In this document: one piece after another, positions 25,592 to 33,694 of the stretch
How the letters are laid out: each line of letters starts with the position of its first letter
Position numbering within the stretch: the stretch's first letter is position 1
Source of the DNA: an uncultured Flavihumibacter sp.
GTDB taxonomy: Bacteria; Bacteroidota; Bacteroidia; Chitinophagales; Chitinophagaceae
Direction of reading: 5' to 3'
Length of the DNA: 64,000 bases
NCBI GenBank assembly: GCA_902168105.1
Contig: CABHOY010000030.1
Span: 62,001-126,000, forward strand
Position numbers and translations under genes: made by a program
Notes under the pieces: generated by a model
The model's database searches: none
Told to the model about the DNA's origin: nothing
The model's input: the letters and a program-made list of their open reading frames with translations, nothing else

Positions 25592-26704
25592 TCAGCGTAC
25601 ATGATAAATGACCTCATGCGCTTCTGTGAGATCGGGGATCTCCAGTTTATTGATCAGCTTTTGCATGGCGTTATATGGTACGATGGCTTCCCTGTTGCCA
25701 TTCTGCCGGAACAGTTCCTTATATGGCACTTCCACATACACGACAGTGACATGCGCATCGTACTGTAAACAGAGGGCGATCAGCTGTTCTCTCATCTGGT
25801 GGGTAGTATTGGTGGCATTCCAGACGAATGAACGTTTACTTCTAAGGTACACTCTCGCCAGCTCTTTAGCCGCCTGCACTACTTTACCCGTACCGCTTTT
25901 ATCGGTGGGGCTGATCTTCATCTGCGAGCGGATATTGTCAAGGTTGATGATTTCCCATTCCGGCTGCGGATAGTGTTTCTTCACATAAGTATCCTTACCG
26001 GCGCCCGGCAATCCGCTCATGATCACCACCTGTACCGCAGGCGCGTTATACGGTACGTATCCGGGGGCGGCATCGCCTTTCCGCAGGTAGTGCATACGGG
26101 CCTGTGCATTTTCAAAGGGCCAGGCCGTTCCCCAGCATTGATGCTCTTTGCAATATTCTTCAAAGCAGTCAATGCGGTATAACAATTCCGCAGTATCAGG
26201 GGCTACGCGTCCGATCATATCAGCGCGTGCAAGCAGGGCCAGGTGCGCTGTATTCACCTGTAAAGCAGTATGAATGATGGTACCCAGCGGATCACGTTTC
26301 TCCAGTAACCATAAGGGCAGACTATGATATTTCACCAGTTTGGTGATCTGTTCCCTGATATGGAAAGGTGTTGCGATCTCCCGGTATAAGATCTGCCGGG
26401 CCGTCCCCTCTCCTTTCCTGGCGTGGCCTGCTGATGTGATATGTCCGTCGGGCTCTATCACTGTCGTACTTCGTTTCTCTACGTCGTGCAGGAGTGCTGC
26501 CGCCCACAGTATCTCCTTATCCTGTGCAGATAATTCCTGGTATGCAGGCAGCTGTTGCAATGCTTCCAGTACCATCTGCGTATGGATGGCCACATTCCCT
26601 TCTCCGTGATGCACGGGGTCCTGCGGCACATCCTGCATATCGCGTACCCAGTCGTACGTTTGCTCCAGGTAAGACCATGATCTATTTTCAGTGATTGTCC
26701 ACAT
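25592..26704 (-). CDS. HD-Pnk: HD-domain phosphoesterase fused to polynucleotide 5'-kinase
   Basis: The 370-residue protein joins two end-healing domains. The N-terminal HD domain (about 25-200) shows HHGEGNVAIHT, the metal pair LLHDVEK (His73-Asp74), GHITSAGHARKGEG and KYHSLP. The C-terminal kinase has the P-loop SGLPGAGKDTYVKKHYP (231-238 core) and NATNTT further on. In Runella slithyformis such an enzyme removes 2',3'-cyclic and 3' phosphates and phosphorylates 5'-OH ends, so this one should prepare broken RNA for ligation. The start at ATG 26704 is set by a strong AGGAGG five bases upstream; an ATG at 26719 would overlap that site. It overlaps the 3' end of the RNA ligase gene by 17 bases, which indicates tight coupling. 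Confidence 0.9.
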   Translation of the reverse strand: MWTITENRSWSYLEQTYDWVRDMQDVPQDPVHHGEGNVAIHTQMVLEALQQLPAYQELSAQDKEILWAAALLHDVEKRSTTVIEPDGHITSAGHARKGEGTARQILYREIATPFHIREQITKLVKYHSLPLWLLEKRDPLGTIIHTALQVNTAHLALLARADMIGRVAPDTAELLYRIDCFEEYCKEHQCWGTAWPFENAQARMHYLRKGDAAPGYVPYNAPAVQVVIMSGLPGAGKDTYVKKHYPQPEWEIINLDNIRSQMKISPTDKSGTGKVVQAAKELARVYLRSKRSFVWNATNTTHQMREQLIALCLQYDAHVTVVYVEVPYKELFRQNGNREAIVPYNAMQKLINKLEIPDLTEAHEVIYHVR

Positions 26705-27398
26705 ATTTACCTCCTTCATTTTTCAGGGCAGCACGGCGCCAATTACGTGTCCAATGCACGTCTGTTTTTACGTGTCCCTTTCTTACATACTTAAATACAT
26801 TTTCTGCGAATGCATGTACCGGAAATCCGGCTGCATTACGCGTAACGATCCCTTCCATTGTAACAGGCGTTCCCGTTGCAGCGTCGTGTGCACTAAAGCT
26901 GCCGGGGCCTTTTACGATACCCAGGATCTCATTTTCAAAATCTGCCTTCACCAATGGCGTCTGCAATTGTTTGACAACCGGTACTGTTGGCAGGTCGAGC
27001 ATCGCAGCATAAAACCTTGTCTCTTCCCAACTCAACCAACGGTCATGTTCTCTTATGGCAAACACATAAAAATGATGATCAAGGTTTTTGTATGCGATTG
27101 AATGTACTGCATACAGGTTCTCCAGGAATATTTCCAGGTTACCAAGATCATGCTTCACCAGTTGCCAATAGCGGCGCAGGCTTTCTGTCCATGGAGATGT
27201 GGTAGGCGCTACATGCGAGCGTGCAAACACACCATAGCGGGACAGACAATTATTTTCACCGTCCAGTTTTTCCGTATGCATCAGTGAGGGTATAGCAGTA
27301 ATGCACTGCCAATAATCATGCTGAATGCGATCATCGCTGGTAGTACCGGGCGAGAACGGAAAATGATAGGTACGGCCATATTTTTCGGAAATAGCCAT
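26688..27398 (-). CDS. ATP-dependent RNA ligase
   Basis: The 236-residue protein is a covalent nucleotidyltransferase. Motif I, TEKLDGENN, has the likely AMP-accepting Lys44. FARSH, FYVFAI (motif III-like), EGIVTRN (motif IV) and VFKYVRKGH (motif V) follow in order. The size matches minimal RNA ligases of the Rnl family (PF09414 type). It should seal 3'-OH/5'-phosphate ends made by the HD-Pnk encoded next. I prefer ATG 27398; the upstream TTG at 27422 is less likely. A well-formed promoter lies at 27528-27557, leaving a leader of about 120 bases. ATP-dependent ligases next to HD-Pnk are known from several phyla. Confidence 0.88.
   Translation of the reverse strand: MAISEKYGRTYHFPFSPGTTSDDRIQHDYWQCITAIPSLMHTEKLDGENNCLSRYGVFARSHVAPTTSPWTESLRRYWQLVKHDLGNLEIFLENLYAVHSIAYKNLDHHFYVFAIREHDRWLSWEETRFYAAMLDLPTVPVVKQLQTPLVKADFENEILGIVKGPGSFSAHDAATGTPVTMEGIVTRNAAGFPVHAFAENVFKYVRKGHVKTDVHWTRNWRRAALKNEGGKYVDNH
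26705..26715 (-). promoter_or_regulatory. Strong Shine-Dalgarno site of HD-Pnk inside the ligase gene
   Basis: The minus strand reads AGGAGGTAAAT immediately before the ATG at 26704. This is a near-ideal ribosome site with a 5-base gap, unusual in this phylum where most genes lack one. It fixes the HD-Pnk start. Confidence 0.75.
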
Positions 27399-27527
27399 AT
27401 CGGGGATATTTTCATTAAACAAAAGGATTCACAGGCCATTCCTGCAGGATGCAGGTGGCGTAGTTAACAATATTATGCCTGTGAGATTACATGACTCAAC
27501 GTTTATTCGTTTTTTTATAATTGGTTG

Positions 27528-27557
27528 CAAAGGTAAGTATTTCCGTCACACCAGCAA
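27528..27557 (-). promoter_or_regulatory. Promoter of the RNA repair operon
   Basis: On the minus strand TTG (27557-27555), 19 bases, then TACCTTTG (27535-27528). Both the elements and the spacing match the Bacteroidota primary sigma consensus. This suggests housekeeping expression of the ligase and HD-Pnk genes. Confidence 0.75.
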
Positions 27558-27581
27558 ATCCGTGGCAAAACCGCTTTTCAT

Positions 27582-27589
27582 TATATTTG
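27582..27589 (+). promoter_or_regulatory. Candidate -7 element of the glucanase gene
   Basis: TATATTTG is a full TANNTTTG match, but it is 224 bases before the ATG and no -33 TTG is seen, so confidence is low. Confidence 0.35.
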
Positions 27590-27812
27590 AATGATAATAC
27601 TAACCCATTGCCCAACGGTCAGTCTTCATAAGACCGGAGTGGCGCTGACTTTACTCTGAACGATATTAGTAACAATAAGATCTAAACATATGGGGGAAAA
27701 GACAAGCATCCAGTTAATAAGAAATGCAACAGTCGTATTTAACTATGCGGGCAAGCGATTCCTAAGTAATAGTGTTTTAAGATGCCATTATCAAAAACAT
27801 TAAATTACATAC

Positions 27813-29189
27813 ATGAGAAACTTACTCCTCTGCCTGTTTGGAGCAATCGTTCCTGCAGCAATGATGTCATGTGGAGGTCCTTCCACCCGTCAGCCGGTGA
27901 AAGACAGTACAGCTGTTGACAGCGCCGCTTTATCCACGGATTCCATTTTTAATATTGTTGAAGAGCATACGTTCCAGTATTTCTGGGATGGGGCTGAACC
28001 TGCCAGTGGTATGGCAAGGGAACGTTACCATGTGGACGGTGATTATCCGGAGAATGATATGAACGTTGTTACCTCCGGTGGCAGCGGCTTTGGTGTAATG
28101 GCCATCCTCGTGGGGATTGAAAGAGGCTATATCACGCGGCGGGAAGGACTGGACCGGATGACGAAGATCATCGCCTTTCTTGAGAACGCAGATCGCTTCC
28201 ATGGCGCCTGGCCGCACTGGATGTATGGTGAGAATGGAAAGGTAAAACCATTCGGACAAAAAGATAATGGTGGCGACCTTGTTGAAACGGCTTTCATGAT
28301 ACAAGGCCTGTTATGTGTACGACAATATTTCGCTACCGGCAATGAGCTGGAAAAAGCGCTTGCCGCAAGGGTCGACAAACTATGGAAGGATGTTGACTGG
28401 AGCTGGTACAGGAATGGCAAGAATGTGTTGTACTGGCATTGGTCGCCTAACTATCAATGGGAGATGAACTTCCCTGTAACAGGCTATAATGAGTGCCTGA
28501 TCATGTATGTGCTGGCTGCTTCATCGCCTACCCATGGTGTTCCGGCAGAAGTATACCATGAGGGATGGGCTCGTGGCGGCGCTATCAGAGATAGTATTAC
28601 AGCTTACGGGCATACCTTGAAGTTGTCACACAACTTTGCAAAACAATACGGCGGACCGCTTTTCTGGTCGCATTATTCTTACCTCGGACTTGACCCGCAT
28701 GGACTGAAGGATAAATATGCTGACTATTGGGAGAACAATCTCAATCATACGTTAATCAATCGGGAGTGGTGTGTGGAGAATCCTAAAAAGTACAAGGGCT
28801 ATGGCCCTGATAGCTGGGGACTAACCGCCAGTTATTCTGTGAACGGTTATGCCGCACATGCTCCTGGCGACAATAATGACCTGGGTGTCATCTCTCCTAC
28901 TGCTGCTATCTCTTCTATGCCTTATACACCGGAATATTCCAAACAGGCGATGGTGCATTGGTATAAGGATATGCGTGATAAAGTGTTTGGTAAATATGGT
29001 TTTTATGATGCATTCAGTGAAACCAACAACTGGTACCCGCAACGGTACCTGGCAATAGATCAGGGGCCTGCTGTCGTTATGATGGAAAACTATCGCAGTG
29101 GATTGCTTTGGAAATTGTTTATGAGTTGCCCGGAAGTGAAGTCGGGATTGAAGAAACTGGGATTTGAAAGTCCTTATCTGAATAAATGA
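27813..29189 (+). CDS. GH144-type glucoamylase-family lipoprotein (likely endo-beta-1,2-glucanase)
   Basis: The 458-residue protein is a lipoprotein (AMMSC, Cys20) with a 'glucoamylase'-type (alpha/alpha)6 domain from about 45 to 455. Seen motifs are FQYFWDGAEPASGMARER, VTSGGSGFGVMAI, GGDLVETAFMIQGLL, NFPVTGYNECL, PLFWSHYSYLGLDP and ETNNWYPQRYLAIDQGP. These match the family that defined GH144, whose founding members are endo-beta-1,2-glucanases from Chitinophaga. It should cut beta-1,2-glucan at the cell surface or in the periplasm. Family membership is well supported; the exact glucan linkage is inferred. No SusCD pair or beta-1,2 phosphorylase is next to it. Confidence 0.85.
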   Translation: MRNLLLCLFGAIVPAAMMSCGGPSTRQPVKDSTAVDSAALSTDSIFNIVEEHTFQYFWDGAEPASGMARERYHVDGDYPENDMNVVTSGGSGFGVMAILVGIERGYITRREGLDRMTKIIAFLENADRFHGAWPHWMYGENGKVKPFGQKDNGGDLVETAFMIQGLLCVRQYFATGNELEKALAARVDKLWKDVDWSWYRNGKNVLYWHWSPNYQWEMNFPVTGYNECLIMYVLAASSPTHGVPAEVYHEGWARGGAIRDSITAYGHTLKLSHNFAKQYGGPLFWSHYSYLGLDPHGLKDKYADYWENNLNHTLINREWCVENPKKYKGYGPDSWGLTASYSVNGYAAHAPGDNNDLGVISPTAAISSMPYTPEYSKQAMVHWYKDMRDKVFGKYGFYDAFSETNNWYPQRYLAIDQGPAVVMMENYRSGLLWKLFMSCPEVKSGLKKLGFESPYLNK

Positions 29190-29196
29190 TAGTACC

Positions 29197-29226
29197 GGGG
29201 CCGTTGCTGTATTCAGCAACGGCCCC
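29197..29226. terminator. GC-rich hairpin between convergent genes
   Basis: A 13-bp perfect stem GGGGCCGTTGCTG (29197-29209) and its complement (29214-29226) with a TATT loop lies 8 bases after the glucanase stop. Neither strand has a T run after it, so it may act as a weak terminator or as a 3'-end stabiliser. Confidence 0.55.
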
Positions 29227-29248
29227 GATAATGTATAACAGATGAAAT

Positions 29249-30370
29249 TTACGATAGCTTTGCGAGGATACGTCCCCTGAGTTTCAGGAAAGGCTTTTCG
29301 ATGGCCTTGTTCAGTAAGAATGCAGCCAGCACGCAAGTGATGGTACAGATAATAAACATAGTGGTACTTTCCCCTTCTATACCCAATTTCCCTACCCACA
29401 GTTGCGTAAGATGTATCACGCCTTTATGCGAGAGATAGATACCGTAAGACAGCATTGCCAATGTTGCGGTGAAACGTAGTTTGCTTTTATGCAGGAACCC
29501 TGTTTCATTTACTGCTCCTGCTACCATTGCACCATAACCGATAGCGATCAATGGGAAGCCAAAGATCGATGCGTAAAATGTAGCCGGATCTTCACAAAGG
29601 AACCATGCGCCTGTTAATAAAGCTGAACCTATCAGCAGTAATTTATTTCCTAATGCCATGATCTTTTGCTTTATAACGGGCAGGAACTGGAAGATGGCCG
29701 CTAATGTAACACCGGTAAGCAATCCATCAAGGCGTGTAAACGTCGGATAATACATCCACATATACCAGGTTACCCAATAGTCGTCTGCTCCCTGAACAGG
29801 TTGCAGAATAGCGAACCAGCTGAATAAACGGATAGCAAATCCACCGGCAAATAAGATACCGATCAGCCAGGGGCCTGCCTTTAACGCTTTCCAACGAACG
29901 AGCATGATCAATATGATCGGTAGCAGAAAATAAAACTGCTCTTCTATACACAATGACCAGGCATGTGAAAAGGTACCGTTATTCTTCAAATGCAGGCCGA
30001 TATTCTGCGTAAAGGTGAGGAACTTCCAGAGTGGTGGCAGCGCCTCTCTTTCACGAAAATCGGGCACCAGGAAATACAATGCAAGTACTGTGAGATAAGC
30101 AGGGATGATCCTGAAGAAACGTTTAAGAAAGAACTCCTTGAAAGAGAGCAGTTCATTGTTACTGATCTGTGCAAACAACTGCGAAGATATCAGGTAACCA
30201 CTCAGTACGAAAAACAGGTCTACGCCTGTCCATCCGAAACTGCCTATGGGCTCTATCCACGTGGGGTGTTTGAAAATGCGGTAATGGTAAATGAAGACAA
30301 ATGAGATAGCGAAGGCACGCAAATGATCTAATCCGGCAAAGTGTTTGCCGGTTCCTGGTATCTGTGACAT
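29249..30370 (-). CDS. Acyltransferase family 3 membrane protein
   Basis: The 373-residue integral membrane protein has about ten helices and the acyltransferase-3 signature near its start: GLDHLRAFAISFVFIYHY, then GVDLFFVLSGYLIS and WSLCIEEQFYFLLPI. These are the catalytic His and the usual motifs of O-acetyl or O-succinyl transferases such as OafA, OatA and OpgC. It probably decorates an envelope sugar or polymer. I place the start at ATG 30370 (MSQIPGTGKHF); the upstream extension lacks family similarity. It is convergent with the glucanase gene. Because OpgC-type enzymes modify beta-1,2-glucans the pairing is suggestive but unproven. Confidence 0.88.
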   Translation of the reverse strand: MSQIPGTGKHFAGLDHLRAFAISFVFIYHYRIFKHPTWIEPIGSFGWTGVDLFFVLSGYLISSQLFAQISNNELLSFKEFFLKRFFRIIPAYLTVLALYFLVPDFREREALPPLWKFLTFTQNIGLHLKNNGTFSHAWSLCIEEQFYFLLPIILIMLVRWKALKAGPWLIGILFAGGFAIRLFSWFAILQPVQGADDYWVTWYMWMYYPTFTRLDGLLTGVTLAAIFQFLPVIKQKIMALGNKLLLIGSALLTGAWFLCEDPATFYASIFGFPLIAIGYGAMVAGAVNETGFLHKSKLRFTATLAMLSYGIYLSHKGVIHLTQLWVGKLGIEGESTTMFIICTITCVLAAFLLNKAIEKPFLKLRGRILAKLS

Positions 30371-30552
30371 GAAAAAAGGGTGACTGCGGATTTTTGTTGC
30401 AGAATATGAAATTACGGAGATCCTGTGATCTTTTTGGGGACTTTTATGAGCGGTCTTATAGCAGGATGATCCGGTGGAAGTGAGCAATAGCGAGGCTACT
30501 GTGTAACGGCATATAATTTGTTTCTATAACAGTGGATTAAAAAACAAACGAC

Positions 30553-30741
30553 ATGAAACAGATCAGATTTTTGCCTGTGGTGTTGGGATTGTTGTTAGCA
30601 GGAGCAAGTTGTGTGGCTCCTGGTCATGCGCCTCCTCGTCCGCCGAAACCACCAAGACCTCCACGTCCGCCGCATGGCGCTGTGGACTTCCATATTCCAG
30701 ACACTACGTTCCAGCGACCAACGGTGGCAATAAATAGTTAA
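30553..30741 (+). CDS. Small proline-rich lipoprotein
   Basis: The 62-residue peptide begins with a clear lipoprotein signal: MKQIRFLPVVLGLLLAGASC, with lipidated Cys20. The mature part is only about 43 residues. It starts with a Pro/Arg stretch made of three PPRPPK-like units (about 27-41) and ends in a short hydrophilic tail. It has no known domain. The extended Pro-rich arm suggests a surface tether or an interaction with peptidoglycan or membrane, but the function is unknown. It is divergent from the acyltransferase. Confidence 0.65.
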   Translation: MKQIRFLPVVLGLLLAGASCVAPGHAPPRPPKPPRPPRPPHGAVDFHIPDTTFQRPTVAINS

Positions 30742-30814
30742 AAGAAAGTATTAAGGACCAGGAGTTAAAGATGCTACGACGGCTATCGTTAATTCCTGAT
30801 CCTTAGCTGTTGCT

Positions 30815-31657
30815 TTATTTTGTTTTACCCTGCTTCTGTAATTTCCGGAGGATTGCTTCCAGTTTCACCGGATCGTTCATATATGGCTCCAGGTCGAATA
30901 TTTCCACTTTTCTGAAATCCACCGGGTGGCTTTCACTTTGCAGGGAAATAGATCCTTCTTTCAGTAAACGTCCTGCCTGTACGAGCGTGCTATCGGCATT
31001 CAGTACATTTCCTCCACCCGTCTGCGGTTTATTATATACGATAACGGTATCATTAAACACAATATGCTTGATCACGGAATCGCGCAGTACCAGTGCTGCA
31101 GCCCGCACCCACTGTTCACCATGATAGGTTTTTGAAGTGGATGAGATGCAATGCTCAGTGATCAGTTTCCCATTCATCACGACGTTGGTACCGGGTGTAC
31201 ACAAATTGGCCGTAGAGCGAGGATCTGTTCCGTTACCGCCCAATAACTGTTCTTCCAGCGAGATCGGGAAGTCCTGGTCTTTACCCATACTGGCGGCAGA
31301 CTGTCCATGCAGCATTATTCCGCTGTTACGCAACGCCCATCCCGGGCCACCTGCCACCTGTTCTCCTACGAAGCGGTATTCTACCACGACAAGGTAAGCA
31401 GAGAAGTTCTTCTTATAAAAGATGTGACCGTATTGTTCGTTAAAGTTGGTGTACTGATCATAACGCACTTTCAGCAGTCCGTCTTCTACCCTGAAAGTGT
31501 TGCCATAGTTCTCGTTCAGATCATGTCCTTTGATCTTGATATCCCAACCGGTCAGGTCTTTCCCGTTAAACAGCTGTATCCAGCCACCGTTTTTTTTCTT
31601 CTGGGCCATTCCAGTGAGCGTCAATAACAGCAGTCCGCACGTGAATAGTTTTTTCAT
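30815..31657 (-). CDS. DUF1080 (3-keto-disaccharide hydrolase-type) secreted protein
   Basis: The 280-residue single-domain protein has a signal peptide (about 1-18, GMAQ) and a DUF1080 jelly-roll fold. It carries the family opening WIQLFNGKDLTGWDIK (about 26-41), then YRFVGEQ, GWALRNSGIMLHGQ and SISLQSESHPVDFRKVEIFDLEPY. This is the canonical family form, shorter than its relative at 20324-21802, which has an extra C-terminal domain. Likely periplasmic carbohydrate binding or hydrolysis. It stands alone, so its substrate is not indicated by context. Confidence 0.88.
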   Translation of the reverse strand: MKKLFTCGLLLLTLTGMAQKKKNGGWIQLFNGKDLTGWDIKIKGHDLNENYGNTFRVEDGLLKVRYDQYTNFNEQYGHIFYKKNFSAYLVVVEYRFVGEQVAGGPGWALRNSGIMLHGQSAASMGKDQDFPISLEEQLLGGNGTDPRSTANLCTPGTNVVMNGKLITEHCISSTSKTYHGEQWVRAAALVLRDSVIKHIVFNDTVIVYNKPQTGGGNVLNADSTLVQAGRLLKEGSISLQSESHPVDFRKVEIFDLEPYMNDPVKLEAILRKLQKQGKTK

Positions 31658-31817
31658 ACGTCAGTAATTTATGGCTTTAAGATAGGGACTAAACGGTAAT
31701 TATTTCTTCCCAATTTCCACCAGATAACATCAACCTCAACAAAGCGACGGAGTTATCTGTTTCTTATGCAGCCGGAAGTTGGCATATATTTTAGACCATT
31801 AGACGTAAAGACCATTT

Positions 31818-32459
31818 ATGAGAGCATTTATTACGCTGCTGCTGGTGTTACTGACAACCGGCTTAATAGTAAAAGGACAGACAGACTGGAAGGATACGCT
31901 TAAAGGTGAACTGGAACAATTGAATACGACCACTGATTTCACCGTCTGGCAGCAGGGAGCGGAAAAGATCGGTCAGCTGGCGACGGCACATCCTGAAGAA
32001 TGGCTGCTGCAATATTATACCGGCTGGGCGTATACGCAATCTTCCTTCAAGGCTCCTAAAGGACAGGCGGAACCCTCTACCGATAAAGCGGAGCCTTATG
32101 TGAAGAAAGCGCTTGACCTGCAACCTGGCAATACTGAAACGCTGACACTGATGGCTTATTGGTTGTCCGCGCGTATCAATGCCAATAACTCCAGGGGGAT
32201 ATCACTGGGGCCCGATAGCCGTAATTATTCAGATAAAGCCATTGCAGCGGATAGCGCCAATCCCAGGGCATATCTGATGAAAGCGCTGGTGATCTATCAT
32301 ACCCCAGCCCTGTTCGGAGGCGGTAAGAAAAAGGCGGCGCCGATAGTGGAAGAAGCCGGGCAGCGGTTTGCAGAATTTAAGCCTAAGAACGAGCTGGAGC
32401 CGCATTGGGGAGATGAGATATTCCGGGAACTGGAGAAGGAGTTTGAGAAGGGAAATTAG
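31818..32459 (+). CDS. Secreted TPR-like protein of unknown function
   Basis: The 213-residue protein has a signal peptide (about 1-20, KGQ) and helical repeats resembling TPR units: WLLQYYTGWAYTQSS, KAEPYVKKALDLQPGNTETLTLMAYWLSARI and SDKAIAADSANPRAYLMKALVIY. It is probably a periplasmic scaffold. A TATATTTT box near 31785 is close to the promoter consensus. The gene precedes a repeat-bearing intergenic region. No enzymatic motif is visible. Confidence 0.7.
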   Translation: MRAFITLLLVLLTTGLIVKGQTDWKDTLKGELEQLNTTTDFTVWQQGAEKIGQLATAHPEEWLLQYYTGWAYTQSSFKAPKGQAEPSTDKAEPYVKKALDLQPGNTETLTLMAYWLSARINANNSRGISLGPDSRNYSDKAIAADSANPRAYLMKALVIYHTPALFGGGKKKAAPIVEEAGQRFAEFKPKNELEPHWGDEIFRELEKEFEKGN

Positions 32460-32913
32460 GGGCATACGCCGTAGTCCCGGGGAGATAAATCGGGGGTATT
32501 GGATTGAACGGGGTTGTATTAATCCCCTGGCGTATTGGGAACGATACGGGTATCTGGTAGTGATGATCCGGGAATGTGGGGCCATATTGTATGGCTATTC
32601 GGCCGGTTTTGCCCGGGGTATCACATTTCGCGGTTTTCCCCGGGTTGAAACCCGGGGCTACAAACAAGACGACCCCTAACGGGGTCGATCGACGTAGGAT
32701 ACAATGCGCCCGTAACGGGGTCGATTGGCGTGGTTTCCATCATATGATGTTGATAATGTGTGTGGTCCACGGGGATTTAAGGAAATAATGGTGTATACCC
32801 GATGTGCAATTTTATACGCAATTCCACAATGGCTAAATATCCTTAACAATTGATTATTAACATATTATGATTCGAGCAAGATTTTAGCTTATCTATTTCA
32901 AAACCCATTGTTT
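32460..32913. other. Gene-free interval carrying a REP-like palindromic element
   Basis: No gene is supported in these 454 bases. The repeat copy at 32638-32728 occupies the middle. The right end (about 32760-32913) is AT-rich and should hold the promoter of the SRPBCC gene, though no exact TANNTTTG is visible. Confidence 0.65.
32638..32728 (+). repeat. REP-like palindromic element, copy A
   Basis: The first hairpin is CCCCGGGTT (32638-32646) with AACCCGGGG (32649-32657). A conserved spacer CTACAAACAAGA follows, then hairpin CGACCCC / GGGGTCG (32670-32676 and 32681-32687) and the tail ATCGACGTAGG. A second, degenerate copy of the last hairpin and tail follows to about 32728. The spacer, hairpin and tail are identical to copy B at 40 of 41 positions. 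Confidence 0.8.
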
Positions 32914-33636
32914 ATGAGTACATATAATAGTTTAAACGGACACGGGGAGCCCCGCGCAACTATGTTGTACGAGCAGTCGAATGTCCTGAATGTGAGCAAA
33001 CAGGGCCGTATTGCATCGATCATTGGCGGCGCGCTGCTTACGAATTCCGCGATCAACAATGTTACAAGACATCCCATAACAAGCTTATTCAGACTGGTAG
33101 CCGGTGGTTATCTGCTGTATCGGGGAATATCAGGGAACTGTCCTGTTTCTGCCTATGCCGGAAGAAGAATGGGAGAAAAACATAGCCGGACCATTAAGGT
33201 CAGGACAAAGTTCATTGTTGACAGGCCCAGGGAAGAAGTGTACCAATTCTGGAGAAGGTTGGAAAACCTGCCTCATTTTATGCGGCATCTGGCGTCTATC
33301 ACGGAACATGACGATTTTCATTCCCATTGGGTGGTTAAAGGCCCCGGTGGCATAGGCACTCTGGAATGGGATGCCGAGATCATCAAAGACGAGGCTGGCG
33401 CTTTTATAGGCTGGCGTTCGGCACCGGGTTCCAATATTGCTACAGCGGGTAAGGTAACGTTTGAAGACGCTGTTGGTGGAGGTACCGAGATATCTGTCGT
33501 GATCGCTTACCGTCCACCGGCAGGTTATGTAGGTACGGGGCTGGCATGGCTGCTGAACAGCGCATTCCATAATATGGTGGAGAAAGATGTGATGCGTTTC
33601 AAGCATTATGTGGAAACGGGTGAGATCACGGCTTAA
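32914..33636 (+). CDS. SRPBCC (cyclase/dehydrase-like) membrane-linked stress protein
   Basis: The 240-residue protein has an N-terminal hydrophobic region (about 30-75, GRIASIIGGALL and FRLVAGGYLLYRGISGNCP) similar to the YgaP-like DUF2892 segment. A SRPBCC/START-like domain follows (about 90-230, VDRPREEVYQFWRRLENLPHFMRHL, GTLEWDAEI and RFKHYVETGEI). SRPBCC folds bind small hydrophobic ligands. Such fused proteins are often found with general-stress membrane proteins. The YtxH gene follows 58 bases later on the same strand, which supports a shared stress role. The start is ATG 32914; a TTG at 32908 is less likely. Confidence 0.82.
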   Translation: MSTYNSLNGHGEPRATMLYEQSNVLNVSKQGRIASIIGGALLTNSAINNVTRHPITSLFRLVAGGYLLYRGISGNCPVSAYAGRRMGEKHSRTIKVRTKFIVDRPREEVYQFWRRLENLPHFMRHLASITEHDDFHSHWVVKGPGGIGTLEWDAEIIKDEAGAFIGWRSAPGSNIATAGKVTFEDAVGGGTEISVVIAYRPPAGYVGTGLAWLLNSAFHNMVEKDVMRFKHYVETGEITA

Positions 33637-33694
33637 CTGGCCTAATATTTGAAAATTCTTTATAGTCTTTTTTACACCTTTAAACTCTTTTACT

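Larger units (their letters stand above)
27399..27812. other. Divergent promoter region between the RNA repair operon and the glucanase gene
   Basis: These 414 bases carry no gene. A minus-strand promoter lies at 27528-27557 and a plus-strand TATATTTG at 27582-27589. This would leave the glucanase gene a leader of about 215 bases, in which I recognise no riboswitch. Confidence 0.6.

Noticed and set aside
25592..27398. RNA ligase and HD-Pnk as part of a phage-defence island
   Set aside because: No nuclease, toxin, restriction or retron gene lies alongside and the promoter is of housekeeping type. A general RNA repair role is simpler.
27590..27812. Possible riboswitch in the glucanase leader
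   Set aside because: A short GGTC/GACC pairing is present, but no known riboswitch core can be recognised.
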